Shown here in pieces: positions 1-12,022 of a DNA stretch of 64,000 nt (position 1 is the stretch's first letter; each line of letters opens with the position of its first letter). The notes beneath the pieces were generated by a model. That model was given only the letters and a program-made list of their open reading frames with translations. It did no database searches and was not told the DNA's origin. The stretch is taken from NCBI GenBank assembly GCA_019915015.1, contig JAHBBC010000028.1, positions 1 through 64,000 of the forward strand. Reading direction: 5' to 3'. This stretch comes from Auriscalpium vulgare (Eukaryota > Basidiomycota > Agaricomycetes > Russulales > Auriscalpiaceae). Made by a program: the position numbers and the translations under genes.

Positions 1-19
1 GCTGCGCAAGTCAAATCGT

Positions 20-3000
20 TCACTGCTGGTCGAAGACCGCCCACCAACTCCGTCTGCATTCTCTGCCTTCTTCAACCATTTTCAATCTGGAGCATCTCGG
101 CTCGTCTTCGTCCATCTCAGGACCCTCGTCTTCGGAATCGGACTGGCCATAGATTGCATCCAAGCCTCCTGCGAATACCAACTCGACAACGATGGGAATG
201 CGCGAACACGGTGAGCTTGATTCTGCAATTTGTCCAGAAAATCCGGGTCTAGTACGAGAGCGTCCCACAGATTCGCTGCCTCCGAATGGGCCTGTTGTGT
301 TGCTTGCTCAATGTCGTGATCAGAAAGGAATGTGGAGAGGGCATGGAGGTCGAGATGTCGATTGTCGGTATAGGTATGATTGTATCCATTCGCTCTTTCC
401 TTGCCCTCAGATGTCTTTGCAAGGAAGAGATGCTCGCGCAAGCGGACTGAGAGCTTCGGAATCATATGATAGAAGTCTTGCAAGGTGAAGTCCTTCACAA
501 GCTGTCGACAAATGCCGAAGACATGCACAGACTTCGGTTGATAGAAGCCAGGGCAGCAATGGGTATCTGCCGTCGAGTGGTCCCGATAGATGATCACCAA
601 CTGAAGGAAACCAACGACTAGGAAGTTTGTGATGTCGCGTGCCTCGGGAGATATGAAGTGTTGAGCTTTTCGGTAGCCCGCGATGTCCATGAAGTCGGTC
701 CACATTTCCATGAAGAAGTGCGCACGCAGCACCATGCGAACACGTTCGATAATTGGGATCGATCGATTCTGGTATGCATCCACGAGCTCTCCAAACACAA
801 AGAGGTAGATAATCGAGCCGACCATTTCACGATGCTCGTTGGTGAACCATGCTAGCGTATGACCGGAGAAGAGACGGGTCGCAGCATTGTCGTCTTGTCG
901 ATCAAGTTTCTCGACATCCCTCCGAAACAATGTCCCTGTTGCTTCAATTGCTGCAAGGCGGAAGTGGCTGTACGACGTCGTATAGCTGCCCAAAGTAAGT
1001 ATCCGGGCACCTGAGAATGCGTTGTTCCGTACGTCTTGCGCCCATGGTTCGAATCTTGAATGAGTGCGACAGGCTGTCGCCCTGCGCCGATGAGAGGAAT
1101 GTGGAGGTTGATGTCACGATGTGAGCGAATAGGGTGCCTGAGGGTGTAGTCAATGTACGCAACGGCGTGAGCGACCAGGAGACGTTGAAGGGAGCGCTCG
1201 ACAGCCGTGCCGTCTGCGGCGTAGGATACAACGTTGATCTTGCGGGAGAGAAGGCCATTCAATATTAATTCCAGGTGGACGAACAGTTGCTCCGCCGAGT
1301 TTGACTCTGAGATAGGGAGCGCCGCAACGACGATAGTCGGAACGCCGGAAGAGGATCTGGAGGGTCCATACGCGTATCTGGCATGTGTCGGTGAGCTGCA
1401 TGCCTCCGAAGTATTCGTAGAACTCATACCTTCTTAGCCTTCTCGATCTTCCTGGTGCGGATGAGGGCATCGAGTGTGTTGATGTCGCTCACGACGACGG
1501 GATCGCCAGGACTCCCTAGAAGCACGTAGCACTTTCGTATTGGGTCCCAGTGAGGCCTCAAAGACTCTAGCAGCTTCGTATCATCACATGCGAGGCCAAC
1601 GGGACCACAAGGTAGTCCAATGATTTCAGCCGTTCGTAGATAAATTCAAATGTTGCCTCTGTGATGCCGATGGGAAACTGCACTTCGTGCGCACGACGTT
1701 TCCTTCGGGTCATTTATCAGTCAATTGTATCAATGCAATCTTGTAAACACTGACTGGAGTGTCCGTTCTGCGGGTACGGGTAGCACATTCATCATGGATT
1801 CATATGCTCGCGGGCTTAAGACGTGGATAATTTGCGCCCACTCCAATGTCATGGCTGAATATCGCATGCCGTTCAAAGGGACACCTCGTTCTTCTAAATC
1901 TTTCTTCTTGACGAGATCGTTCATCAAGGCGACAAACAAGGAATTGCCATGCTTGCCCTCGATAACGCCTCTTGCGAAGACTAGGCATGCACTATGAGGG
2001 TTCTGTGCAGACAATGATCAGAAGCTGTAACGTGGGGATACTATGAACTTGAAGCTACTGACATCTTCGTATGCCTCCAGAAGAGGTGCAAGGTCGGGAT
2101 GAGTAAGAGCATATCGATGGAGGGCCTGTATGTCGTCTTTCTGAGCATGATTGGGGGTGAAGCGGCGATTCTTAGGCTCGGGGACTGGCTTGCGAGTCGC
2201 ATTCTGGAATACGTGGACATGCAGCAGAGCGAGGCAGTTGACACAAGTAACATCCTCAGTTGACTCTTCCGGCACCCTTACAGTGCGAAGACAATCTGTC
2301 GCAAGGACATGAAGGGGAGGCGACCGATAGTTCTTCCACTGCCACCGATGCTCTTGCTCCGTGTCGACTACTTGCTTTCTGGCCTTATCCAACGAACGAT
2401 AATCTGGTGCCGAATACAACTCTAACGCCAAATCGGCGAGGGAAGGCCCGCCGCCCCCGCCGTATGGTGTGCGCTCCAAATATTGACGCACACGAGCGTA
2501 TTTTGCTGCGCGAAGTCCGAAACAAGGACGATCTATCATTCTCGGAGCGGGGGCCTGCGTCGATGAGGTTGATGCCCAGATGTGGCCCAGTGTATGTGAT
2601 CGCATTGTGCCCTTGCAAACTTTCTGGTGCTGTTTGAATGCCTTGGTGTGATACGCCCCAGTCATAAGCATGTACTTGTTGCATCGAGAGCATCGGACCT
2701 TCCGAACATCGTCTAGACAGAACTCGGCCATGTCGTCAAGCGCAAGGATTTTCTCCTTGAATTTGGTATACGCCTTTGAGTTGTCGTCCCTACCGCGTTT
2801 GACGAAGGAATTGGCCAGGCGCGTGCTGATTGCTCCAGACGATGGCCCAACATCAGCGCTTGCGGTGCTTGCAGACACGGTAGCAATGACATCCTTATTC
2901 TTTCCCTTGGGCGCGAAGAACGGATGAATGGGCCCAGGGACAGTGCGTGTGCGTTTTGCAGGATGGATAGGCGCCTGAGCCTCTGAGTCGTGGTCAGATT

Positions 3001-3217
3001 GAGCGCTTGTTGCTTCACTCGCGCTCGCAGCCGTCTTGTCGTCTGCGCTCGAGCTCCCTTTCCTCCGCCTTTTCAGTAAGCCCCGCGCAGCCTTCAGTGT
3101 CGTCCCAATGGAACTGATGATCTTCTTAGATGCCCTTGACAGTCGACTTCCATCGGATGCGCAATCCTCCGCCTCACTTCCACCGACGACACCCTTCTTG
3201 ACGACATTGACGCAGCA
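20..3217 (-). pseudogene. Decayed zinc-finger protein of a repetitive basidiomycete family
   Basis: I do not know a function; the layout (basic N-terminus, zinc finger, long conserved C-terminal body) resembles multi-copy, transposon-associated Agaricomycete proteins. The frame opens at 3217 with a Lys/Arg block (KRRRK, an NLS candidate), then HPFFAPKGK, then a C-x2-C...H-x5-C finger (CSRC...HQKVC) near 2670. Coherent coding continues to about 20 through GLACDDTKLL (about 1590), VVSYAADGT (about 1215), NNAFSGAR (about 1020) and an acidic tail. It is broken. Reading frame is lost by one base near 1605, 1350 and 1031, and probably again near 190. An in-frame TGA at 2018-2020 lies in a 39-nt gt..ag stretch that may be a very short intron. 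It may be the 3' half of one long gene with the protease just upstream, or a separate gene. Pseudogene status assumes the indels are not sequencing errors. Confidence 0.6.
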
Positions 3218-5148
3218 TCAGAAGTCCCATTTTCCAAATGGCTTCTCCATTCTGTGATACTGCCAGGCCCATCCTGGTCCAGCATTCCACCACGCGGAAC
3301 TGGTGGGAGATCATCGTCGACAGTGGATGGAGAGAGCAACGACCGGCCGTATGCGCAGCTGGTATCGGTGGTATCGGGCATAGGTATGTCGTCGCAGTCG
3401 CTGTCATAGCCACTAGCAGATGCAAGTACTGAATATGATGATGTAGGAGAAGGTGGCATTGACAGAGGTGGAATTGACGGATCGTATTTGCTGCCTTCGT
3501 CCATGTCTCCGCGTCGCCCCATCTGCTTTTCTTCCACCTCTGGACTGAATCCTTCAAGTAGACATTCAGCATCTCTGGTCGACTCGCCGGGTTCGGAAGC
3601 TTGAGGATTTAGAAGGTGGGCCATCCCGCGAGGGATATGATGCGCAACAGGCTCATCGCGTCCGGCGCCGCCTGTCACAGCATCAGACCGTCGCTGATGA
3701 CTTGATACCTGCGCAGAGCACCTGAGTATCGTCGTCCTCATGTCGCTAATGAGCAAAATATAGCGTACCGATTGAATATGGTCGGCAGCGAGCCTCTCGA
3801 ACCACGCCAACCGTTCGACGTGGCGCCTTGAATCATCCCAAAGCTGCCAGCCCAGTGTTTCGTGTGCGACCGCATTCACGGCGATCACGCCACACGATAC
3901 GTGATCTGTCTGTCTCGCTGTCGTAAGCGACTGTCCCTCCCACTTGTACTCAATGCCGAATTTGACACGCGTCCACCAGAGCAATTTCTTCTCGATGTCT
4001 TTAGGCAGGCGCAGTCCCTGATGGTAAAGGCCGTCGCCTTGTTTCACAGGAATGGTAAGATTGCATTCCCATTGGCGACATAGTAACGTACTCACCATAG
4101 GATATTGTTTCCGCTTGACCGTCGATCTTCACGACAACAAAATGCTTGTATTTGGCGAGGAAAACAGGGAAGAGGAGTACCTTCCTATGGGTGCGCAGAT
4201 CGTCTTCAATTCTCTTGAGGTAACGAGGTGAGTCGGGAACAGGTCTTCTATTACTGTGATCTTTGAAATTGCATTCCAGAACTCGTGTCCGGCGATCTCG
4301 AAGTTGTTGGCAATTCCTGGCGTGCTCCGAACGCGGCTTCTCAACCACATGAGCATCATGTCAACGATGGTGTCGGTGAGAAGGCCGTCTGATAACAGCG
4401 GAGCAAGGGCTGATGTTGTCGTAAATGTGGCGGCACCGGGTATCATGAGTTGCTGGCGCCAGGGAAGCGAGTGGATAAGAGCAACAGTGCGTTCGCTTTC
4501 CATAGAACCGTCAGCGACTTGTAGCAGCCACCGCACGCTCGCCGTCCACGTCTCCTGTGCCAGGAGGACCGTACGCATCCGTTGCCAGTAAGTGATCATC
4601 CACAGCGGGGATGCACCACTTGCATATCGTGGGTCCATGATTGATTGTGCGCCATCCAGGATGGCCTGCGGTGCGAGTGCAGCAAGCTTGTCCACGAAGG
4701 CATCCGTAGGAAGGCTTCGTGATTTTGTAAGTGTGGTTATGGGGAAGACTGCCACGTCATGGCTAAAAACAGCTTTGGTTGAGGGGTGTATGAGCTGCTG
4801 ATCGCGACGAGGGAGTGGTGTAGATACGAAGGAATGAACATCCTCGGTGCCGCTGGGGAGCAAAGAAGTCTCGGGAGCGTTGGGAATCCTGAGGAGCTGC
4901 TCGATGTAGGCCAGCAGCTCCGGCGGTGGGTTCTGGGGATAGCTTTTGCCTTGCGAGATCCATAATTCGGGACGGAACATAGGTATTTCATCGTCGTTGT
5001 AGATTGTGATGGACTCATCCATTGGCACGATGCCGGGATGGCTGCGAGGGTGATGCGCTGCACAGAAGAAGCAGGTTCGGTCCGAGGCGTTGTCGTAGAA
5101 TGTCGTACGCAGCAGGCCACGTAAATTTCTACCTAATGTCTCAACTTG
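3094..5148 (-). CDS. Ulp1-like (C48) cysteine protease domain protein, 5' end incomplete
   Basis: Predicted deSUMOylase-like cysteine peptidase. Proposed exons are 5148-4255, 4213-4096 and 4037-3094, with introns of 41 nt (4254-4214) and 58 nt (4095-4038); a third, frame-keeping 60-nt intron is possible near 3765-3706. After the second splice the protein reads KYKHFVVVKID...SYGDGL...QTDHVSCG. His and Asp are 17 residues apart and Gln and Cys six apart, which is the spacing of yeast Ulp1 (His514, Asp531, Gln574, Cys580). The Asp exists only in the spliced reading. Upstream is a conserved-looking N-terminal region (FFCAAHHPRSHPG, PMDESITIYN) with no ATG before a stop at about 5155, so the true start is lost or lies in an unseen exon. 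The low-complexity acidic C-terminus ends at 3094 or joins the downstream zinc-finger gene. Fungal Ulp1-like genes are often transposon cargo; that role is inferred here. Confidence 0.6.
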
Positions 5149-8100
5149 TACGAATTATACCGGTAATTATGGGGTCAAAATCTTCTGCCGCCAGTACTTA
5201 GTCCAACTACCTCTGTGATCAGACATCGGTTCACCGCGCCCCTAACTACCACCATCAGGATCATACTTTTGCCCCAAATTCTAGCCCCCAGCTACCTCAG
5301 ACCCCTCAGAGCTTCCGGCGCAAAGCGCCGTCTAGCTACCGTGCGAAAATCATACCCCTGGCGTGAGTTACGGGGGTCCTACCGACCCAGACGCCGACAT
5401 CACAGGCATGGTCAACGCGTTGGCGGCTCGGACGTTGCGCAACGCTCACCTCGTCAGTGGGAAATTCCGGCAATGGCCACGGCTATTGCGTGCCGGTGAG
5501 CCAGGCCCCCGTCGACTCCTCTCCGATTGACGGCCATCCCAACGGCCATCCCAACAATTCGAGCCATCCATTATGGCTCTTGAAATTTGCGAATCCTCCC
5601 ATTCAATGACCTGTCATTCGCCGGTGTCTGCCAAAAAGAGCTGTCGTTGGCGGAGAGACCGTGACAAGCCAGCTGGGCACAGCCACCCCGCCTATCACGA
5701 TTGAATCTCCCGATCCGGAGTGGGCAGGCACGTTCAAACGCTGCTTCAATGCTCTCCCTGCAGCAACCCGACTCACATAGAAAAGCCATCCCCTTGAAGA
5801 ACAAGGTCAGAGCTGTGCAAGCTGAGTCCATCGCGCATACGACCTGTTCCCCGAGCGCATTGTCGCTCGGAGGAGGCGTGCGGACACCTGCCCCGGCTCC
5901 CGACTATCCATGCGAGATGAGCGCATCGTCACTGCCCACGCCTCAAGTATAAGTGCGCGCAAAGATGCATCCAATTAAAAGGGCACACCTGCACATTCGA
6001 CATGCATCCCAGGCGCAACTGGCCAGTCAAAGCTACGCCCCTCGGTGGCTCGATCTTCACGCCTCGGCGCCGCGCCCATCTAGGTAAGCCAGGGGCGCAC
6101 TCCTACACGTTTCAGCCCGTCTCACTGGCACCTGTGACACCCGCCGATCCTTCCAAACATGGCTTCGCGGACGTTGATCCTGAGGCCTGAATACGGGACC
6201 AGCGGGCGGCAGCGAAGGCGGCGACTGCCATACGCGGTGCGCATCGACGCCAGTGCCGCGGTCGGAGCGAGCGGGGGCCGCTCCCCGACACAACGGGGTG
6301 CTCTGCGCGCCTTCGCCACCGGTGAATGTTCGTACCACGACACAAGCTCATGCGCACCTCCGGAGCCGATTTGAGCGCGATTCGCCGTCGACGTTCAGCA
6401 GGGAGGGGCAGAAAACTGCTGGGGCCGCAGGGGCGAGAAATTTGCTCCGTGTCGCGCTAGACGGCGGTCAGTAACGTCGCCGCGAAATGAACTGTCTGAG
6501 GGTGCAGGGGTCAAAATGAGATGCACGCAGAGAAAACGGCCCATGCTTACACGGGTTGGCCTTGTACTCATCGACGCGCCGCATGGCCCGCCGATTTTCT
6601 TCCTGGTGAGAGAACGGCCTATACCCACGGCACGACGATGCCGCAGACAGTGAATAGGCCGGTGGTCTGTGTCGATTAGGGACACGCCATCATGGTAAAA
6701 GCAGAGGAGAGGGAGAAAGCGAAAACTCGGCAACGCAGCACAATCACCTGGCGTCTGTCAAATAACCCGGCACTTGCCTGTCCGCATGCGCCGGAACCGC
6801 CATTTATGTCTGCCCTCGCATACGGGCATGGGGGGGCACGGGCATAAATTATACCGGAACTTATTCCATGACACGAAGACAAAAAAACCGGCCGGTGGAC
6901 CGCGCAAACGCCACGAGAGACCGTGACCCCCTGCGACCCTGTCCACCGTGAATAGCTGCCCTCCTGCAAGCTGCGGCAAGGCAAACTCTGCACGCACCGA
7001 CATCGCCGAAAACGCATTACGCTTGATCGGCGAGCGTCGGCGTTGCTGGTGGGAAGTATGCCTGTGCAACGCACCATCGACTTGATCCCGCTGACATCGC
7101 AAATTGCGACTTTAGCGGGAGTCGAGCCGAAAAGTGAGGATAGGGGATGGGGCGTCAGAAGGCGTGGACGGTGTTTCCGGGGAGTCGAGTCGGAGGCCGG
7201 GGAGTCGAGTCGGAGGCCGGGGGATGCGAAGCGGTTGGCTGCCGCCGCCAGGCAGGCAGTCTGTCAAAGCACACTGCAGGGCCAGCGACCTATAACAAAT
7301 GACACACGGCAATCAGCATTATTTGTCTGCATACGGAACCATCGCCGGCGCTTCTCACCGACACATCCACCATGGTCGTGGGGAGCATCCCAACCGCTTC
7401 AGAGAGTGGGTCTTGTGCAGAGTGGGTCTTTTGCACCAGATGGGCCTATTGTAGCCCGCGGCCGCGGTATGCTGTGCGAAGCATGCCACGCAGAGCCCCT
7501 GTTACATATCGCAGAGCGCGAACATAGAGCGGAAGTGGTGCCGAGATGTCAGGATGGGGGATGAGGCGTTAGAGGGCGAGGACTGTGTTTCCGGGAGATT
7601 GGAGCCCGCGGGATGCGGAGCGGTTGCCCGCAGGGACTGCGAACTTTAGACAAATTACAGACGACGATCAGCACTCTTCGTCTGCATACGGAACTATAGT
7701 CGATGATCCTCACCACACGTTCATGACGGCCGTGGGGAGCGTTCCAGCCACTCAGTCTCCAGCGAGTCGGTCTTGTGCACCAGATAGGCCTACTGGCGTG
7801 CGCCAACCTGAAGAATCAATGAAGAAACTGCCAGCTGTCGGCATTGCGTGCGTTTCCGCATCTCACCACTGTGCCAGCCACGGCATATAAAAACACATGG
7901 AGGGTACGTCCCGATCATTTGCCATCTTGTCCTATTGGCAACGTGTCCGCTCGTCGGATCGCCACTAGGGCGATTGCTTGCGTGTGGCGCGTTGGCCGGC
8001 GTGCCGCGCTCCCGCGGCCTTGGTATTCGTTCACCTGCAAGTGCTTGTCCGACGCACGCATCATTGAGAAAAAGGTCTCCCTCTGGTCTCCTTGCTCCTT

Positions 8101-8241
8101 GTGCAAGCAGCGCTGGACAGTGACTGGGTACTGTAGTAGGCCGCACGGAAGAGCTAACATCACGTGATACAATTCCTGCAATACAATCTATAACGCGAGA
8201 AATCGAAACAAATCAGAAACCATAGCAAGCGAAAAAGAGCA
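5149..8241. other. Gene-poor stretch
   Basis: I see no conserved protein motif in any frame. Open frames here are short and contain no recognisable domains. The only structure I can support is the diverged direct repeat at 7155-7806, listed separately, and a small tandem duplication (two copies of a 21-nt GGAGTCG-rich unit) around 7176-7220. Confidence 0.5.
7155..7806. repeat. Two diverged direct repeat copies
   Basis: Copy 1 (about 7155-7470) and copy 2 (about 7566-7806) share an ordered set of blocks: GTGTTTCCGGG, GCGGTTG, ATCAGCA, TCTGCATACGGAAC, CGTGGGGAGC, TCTTGTGCA, CACCAGAT and GGCCTA. Spacing is similar but there are many substitutions and small indels. This points to an old tandem duplication or two relics of one repeat family. 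No coding signal is shared. Confidence 0.6.
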
Positions 8242-8294
8242 GTGCCATCAGCAAAATCGAAATATTTTTATGTAGCATTATAATCGATTATAAT
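8242..8294 (+). repeat. Short palindrome-bearing repeat, copy A
   Basis: A 15-nt tag GTGCCATCAGCAAAA (8242-8256) is followed by a perfect 18-nt palindrome ATTATAATCGATTATAAT (8277-8294). The same tag occurs inverted at 38005-38019, again next to a TTATAAT palindrome-like block. The pair looks like termini of an old MITE-like family. The other end of this copy could not be fixed; AT-rich TATAAT-type sequence continues to about 8470. Confidence 0.45.
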
Positions 8295-8997
8295 GGCCAT
8301 AATCCGACCTTTCGCTGTAATGCGCTGGAATCCGGTAGGGGGCATTATAGCCGATAAGCATAATGCTCTTTTGGTTGTGATTCGGCCGCCCTGGTTATGA
8401 AACAACGCCCTGTTTCATAATTCTGCGCTCATATTATAGGGATCCAGCCCACTTTATAATCAATTATCATACAGTGAGGTAGATCATAATCATATCATAT
8501 TGAGGGCGCCGTCCACGAGCAGTACAATTATCACAGCTGATTACAATGAACGGGCGGACAAGCATGAGAGCATAGAATACAGCAAGATGATATTGAGGGT
8601 ACGGTAATACAGAGCTAAGTATAGTACGAACTACGGAGTCTCGTGAAAGGGCGGTGCATATATGCGCACGGAGAGTCGCAGAGGATGGGTGGTAGGAGTC
8701 AACAAACGTCGGAGACACTGGAACAGATGTTAGGCACTAAAAAGAGTGAGTGGCGAGTGGCGAGCGTACCTCATAAGCTTATCGGAGTCGTCGCGAGCGT
8801 GGGATTGTATATGTGCTGTCAGAGTGGAAAGTCGAACTACCACGAGCAGCCGAGACACTGCTGAGAAGCCGACGTCAGCATCGCCAAAGAATTGCCTGCA
8901 TATATGCGCTTACCTAGACGTCTGGGGCTTCGAGGCAGAGTACTAGTGATGGGAGCTGGAATTGTCGTCAGTCGTACGCGAGATTGTGAGTGTGCGA
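8295..8997. other. Gene-poor, AT-richer stretch
   Basis: No supported gene. The first 170 nt are AT-rich and palindromic and probably belong to the repeat beginning at 8242. The last 30 nt (CGCGAGATTGTGAGTG) match sequence next to the other GGTTC element near 33320, so the flank itself is repetitive. Confidence 0.4.
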
Positions 8998-9168
8998 GTA
9001 GTGCTGCCACGGTTCGGTTCGGTCCGGTTCAGGCCAAAATTTTTGGAACCCCGAACCGGACCATCGGTTCAGTTCACAAAAATTCTGAACCCCGAACTGG
9101 ACCACACCGAACCGGTTCAGCTGGTTCGGTTCTGGTTCAAACTTGGTTCGAACCAAGAACCAATTCAA
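8998..9168. repeat. GGTTC/GAACC-rich repeat element, copy A
   Basis: About 170 nt made mostly of GGTTC and GAACC pentamers in both orientations, beginning TAGTGCTGCC-ACGGTTCGG. The same terminus, inverted (GGCAGCACTA), closes the second element at 33258. Self-complementary pentamers would let the whole stretch fold. It is noncoding. Confidence 0.65.
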
Positions 9169-10014
9169 ATTTGCTTATTTTTCAGTCAGAAACATAAGAA
9201 GGCTATATGTCATTGCCAAGTGTAGCTAAGAACCACACAGGTGCCTGCCTCCTCAGGAATCAGGATATTGAGCAAGTCAGGCAACTCAGGTGGACTGGCC
9301 ATGGGATTACTTCAGCAAGCGCACATACAACAAGTGTACATGCGCACTCACAGCACTTTACGAAGGCACAAGCAACTTAGCACATTCTCTCTTCACTCTA
9401 GCTCAATGCTCAAGGATTTCTCAAGCTCAATGGGAGTCGCTCTTTTTTTGAGACCTCTTCAGCCTCGTGACTGGTCCTTTTGGTTAGCTTCAGGGACATG
9501 CACCTTGTGGATTCCGCAAGGCACTGTTCCCTACACAATTGTTACCCAATCAACCATTTCCCTATTTGTTATCCTTCGAGCGTGTTGCACCCTCTTGTCA
9601 TAGGTCATGCGGACCTGATTTTCCCAAAAAGGTGGAGAGAGAGAGAGAGGATGAACGAAGAGCCGTTCCCTCAAGCAGGCGACTGGAATACCTCAATGGA
9701 GCATGCAAGGTGAGGGAAGGAAAGCAAGATTGCTTGTATTCCATAATAAGATTTCCGTCTCGTCAATTGATATTACGCTCCCATGCCATAATTCCCCCAC
9801 CGTGTTCGCCTAAGCCCGTTTGACTTGGCGACTCTTCGCTAGGTCTTTTCTTGGTCTCGGAAAGTTCGTTCACGTGTTCAAGCCATGGCGTCCCATTATG
9901 GTGATTCACTATGGTGCCCGAGGAGCGCTACTTGTGGATTCTTGAGCTGTGAAGTCTCGGGTGTCGACTCCCAAGGGTAGATTGCTTAGTCATCACTTGT
10001 ACCAGTACACTCTA
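9169..10014. other. Gene-poor stretch
   Basis: No recognisable gene or domain. It contains a short GA microsatellite (about 9634-9648). Open frames here are under 125 codons and resemble no family I know. Confidence 0.4.
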
Positions 10015-10393
10015 TGTGTGCGCACATAGGCTACTTCTCACGGTTCACCAGCACCGCGCCCCTCCCTGCCACCTACCCGACACTTCCCACCGTGTCACCT
10101 CCCTCCGCTGGCTCTCTCTCTCGCCTTGGTTCGCCGAACCTTCGCCGCCCAGCTCCGCCCTCATCAGATTTCCATCAGAACGCACAGCCCACGCCCTCCC
10201 AACTTATCGCTGACATTGTGACTCGCAACATTCCCACGCAACTCGGGTACCGCCCCAGTTGGCCATTGTCCCTGCAACCATTTTTCTCCTCATTGTTCCG
10301 GCTGTTCCCGCCTCCCGCGACCCGGCGCCCTCCAGCGCTCTAGGATTATGGTTATAGACAGCTTACCACCCTACTACCTGTGGGTGCCCATCA
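10015..10393 (+). mobile_element. Diverged, shortened solo LTR of the element 1/2 family
   Basis: The block shares ordered segments with the 1.3-kb LTR of elements 1 and 2: CATCAGATTTCCATCAGA, CGCAACTC..GGGTACCGCC, CATTGTCC, GCGCTCTAGG and the terminal CCCTACTACCTG...CCATCA. It is under a third of full LTR length, so much of the middle is deleted. The left edge (TGTGTGCG at 10015) is approximate. No target duplication is recognisable, which fits an old insertion. Confidence 0.6.
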
Positions 10394-10663
10394 CCGCCAC
10401 CCATAGTAATTTCCTCTGCTAGTGCTACATGTAGAATGCAGCACATCACATGTTCAACCTTCCTCAATACGCAACCAGCAGGTGCCGTGCAGCTGACATC
10501 AACGGTGACTCGGAGCCTCCTGCGCACGATTGTAAGGGCAGATGATCCATTTGATTGAGATTCTTTTTTGGATTTGTCCCCTCATAGCAATTCATGTACT
10601 CATCCACCATTTATTCTAGTAAGCACATTGTATTTCCTATTAATTTTGCCAACACAGAGGTTG

Positions 10664-10729
10664 GGAAAAACTTCATGGTTCGGTTGGTTCGGACCAGGTT
10701 CGAACCATACCCTTTGGTTCACCACCCGC
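10664..10729. repeat. GGTTC-rich element copy B, left part (split by element 1)
   Basis: GGTTC/GAACC pentamers run up to the first base of the element 1 5' LTR and resume at 33130 after its 3' LTR. The 4-nt CCGC ends the left part and begins the right part, so this is one repeat split by the retrotransposon. Confidence 0.7.
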
Positions 10730-12022
10730 TGACAAGCCCCGTCCCGCGCTGGGAGGGGATCTCGACTGTCTTTTCGCATTTTCGACCAAGTCCTCGGTCA
10801 CGTGACCTCGGCCTTCCTGCGCCACGATCGGAACGCCCCGCCGACTCCCACGCTGCTCGCACCACGCGCCCCCAGTCGCCACACGCTCGCCAGCACAGCA
10901 TTTCCCACGCCCGTCACGACGCATCAGATTTCCATCAGACTCGCACAGCCTGGTCGCACGACAGACACGTTCGGCGCTACGCAACTCCGGAGCTCTCACG
11001 CCATACGAGTACCGCCTCAGTCGCACATTGTCCGTTCGCCCATTGTCCGCCACACGAGTCCGACTACCCCGATGTCCTCCGATTCAACGCTACCGACTCG
11101 CCCGCTTCCCTCCGATGCGCCCTAGCGCCCTACGACTTGCGCTACGCCCTCGCAGTCACGACGCGACTTGCGATCGACACGTGACCCAGTCGCGACGCGC
11201 GTCGGAAGCGTTGCTTTCCGAACGTTCGCAATCGGAAGGCGCATCCTCGTGTCCTCGTCATCGGACCGCCGCTATCGTGCTCGATATGGTGCTCCTTGTC
11301 TATTCCCGCGCTCCCCGACGCTGTTTCCCACAGTCGACGACAGAGCGGATCGTTTCCCGCACCGTTTCCTTTGTCCTTTGACAGCGCTGATCGTTCGCTC
11401 GACATCGTCCCCCGCTCGTTCCTCGTCGTCTGACCGTCGCATGACTCTCGCACATTGTCCGCACCATTTGATACGACGCCGCTATCTTTTCTTTTGTCTT
11501 TCCGATGTTTCCGTACTTATTCGATCGGACACGCACTGTACTCGTCGCAACGTATAAATAGTCGTCGGATACTCTGCGAAATGCAAGTTACGTTCCCCCC
11601 CTCATCGCTCCGAGCACAAGTCGTGCACTCTCGCCCTCGTCGTATCGTATAGCGGTCAATATCGGTTGACTGCTCTCGCGCCTCAGCCTCAGCCATCGCC
11701 TTAGCCTTTGTTCTCGCTTCCCGTCTTATCGCCCTCATCTTGTTCCATCGTTGTTGTCCCTTTGCCCAAGTCCTCGATCGCAGTCGCGTCGCAGCCTTCC
11801 GACGTCGTACGTCGAAGCCTCGCTTTCCGATCGGTCGGAGAGTCGATCGATCGCCTCGTCGCTGCTGCGCTCTCGATCGGATCGCAGTACGATTGATCGG
11901 AGACGGTCGTCGCTTACTCGGGACTCCTGACGCTCGCTCGCACACACACCGACATCTCTGCAGCGCTCTAGGGATTGGTGCTACGTTACGCATTCCGCCC
12001 TACTACCTGGTTGTGTCCATCA
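10730..12022 (+). repeat. 5' LTR of element 1
   Basis: 1293 nt, TG...CA ends (TGACAAGCCCC ... GTGTCCATCA). It matches the 3' LTR at 31835-33129 except for one missing C near 11410 and another near 11930. Open frames inside it are chance frames of a GC-rich, CG-dinucleotide-rich sequence. Confidence 0.93.
11553..11560 (+). promoter_or_regulatory. Candidate TATA box in the 5' LTR
   Basis: TATAAATA, about 460 nt before the LTR end. It is kept in all four family LTRs of this window (also 32659, 52955 and 63687). It fits a U3/R promoter for the genomic transcript. Confidence 0.55.

Noticed and set aside
3174..3572. A separate small minus-strand gene within the protease 3' region
   Set aside because: An alternative frame of the acidic low-complexity C-terminus; no start context or domain.
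7549..8181. Overlapping short frames on both strands around the direct repeat
   Set aside because: No frame is shared between the two repeat copies, so coding is not conserved.
10594..11184. 196-codon open frame across the 5' LTR start of element 1, with similar frames in the other LTRs
   Set aside because: It crosses the LTR boundary and changes with flanking DNA; composition is that of a CG-rich noncoding repeat. No conserved motif.
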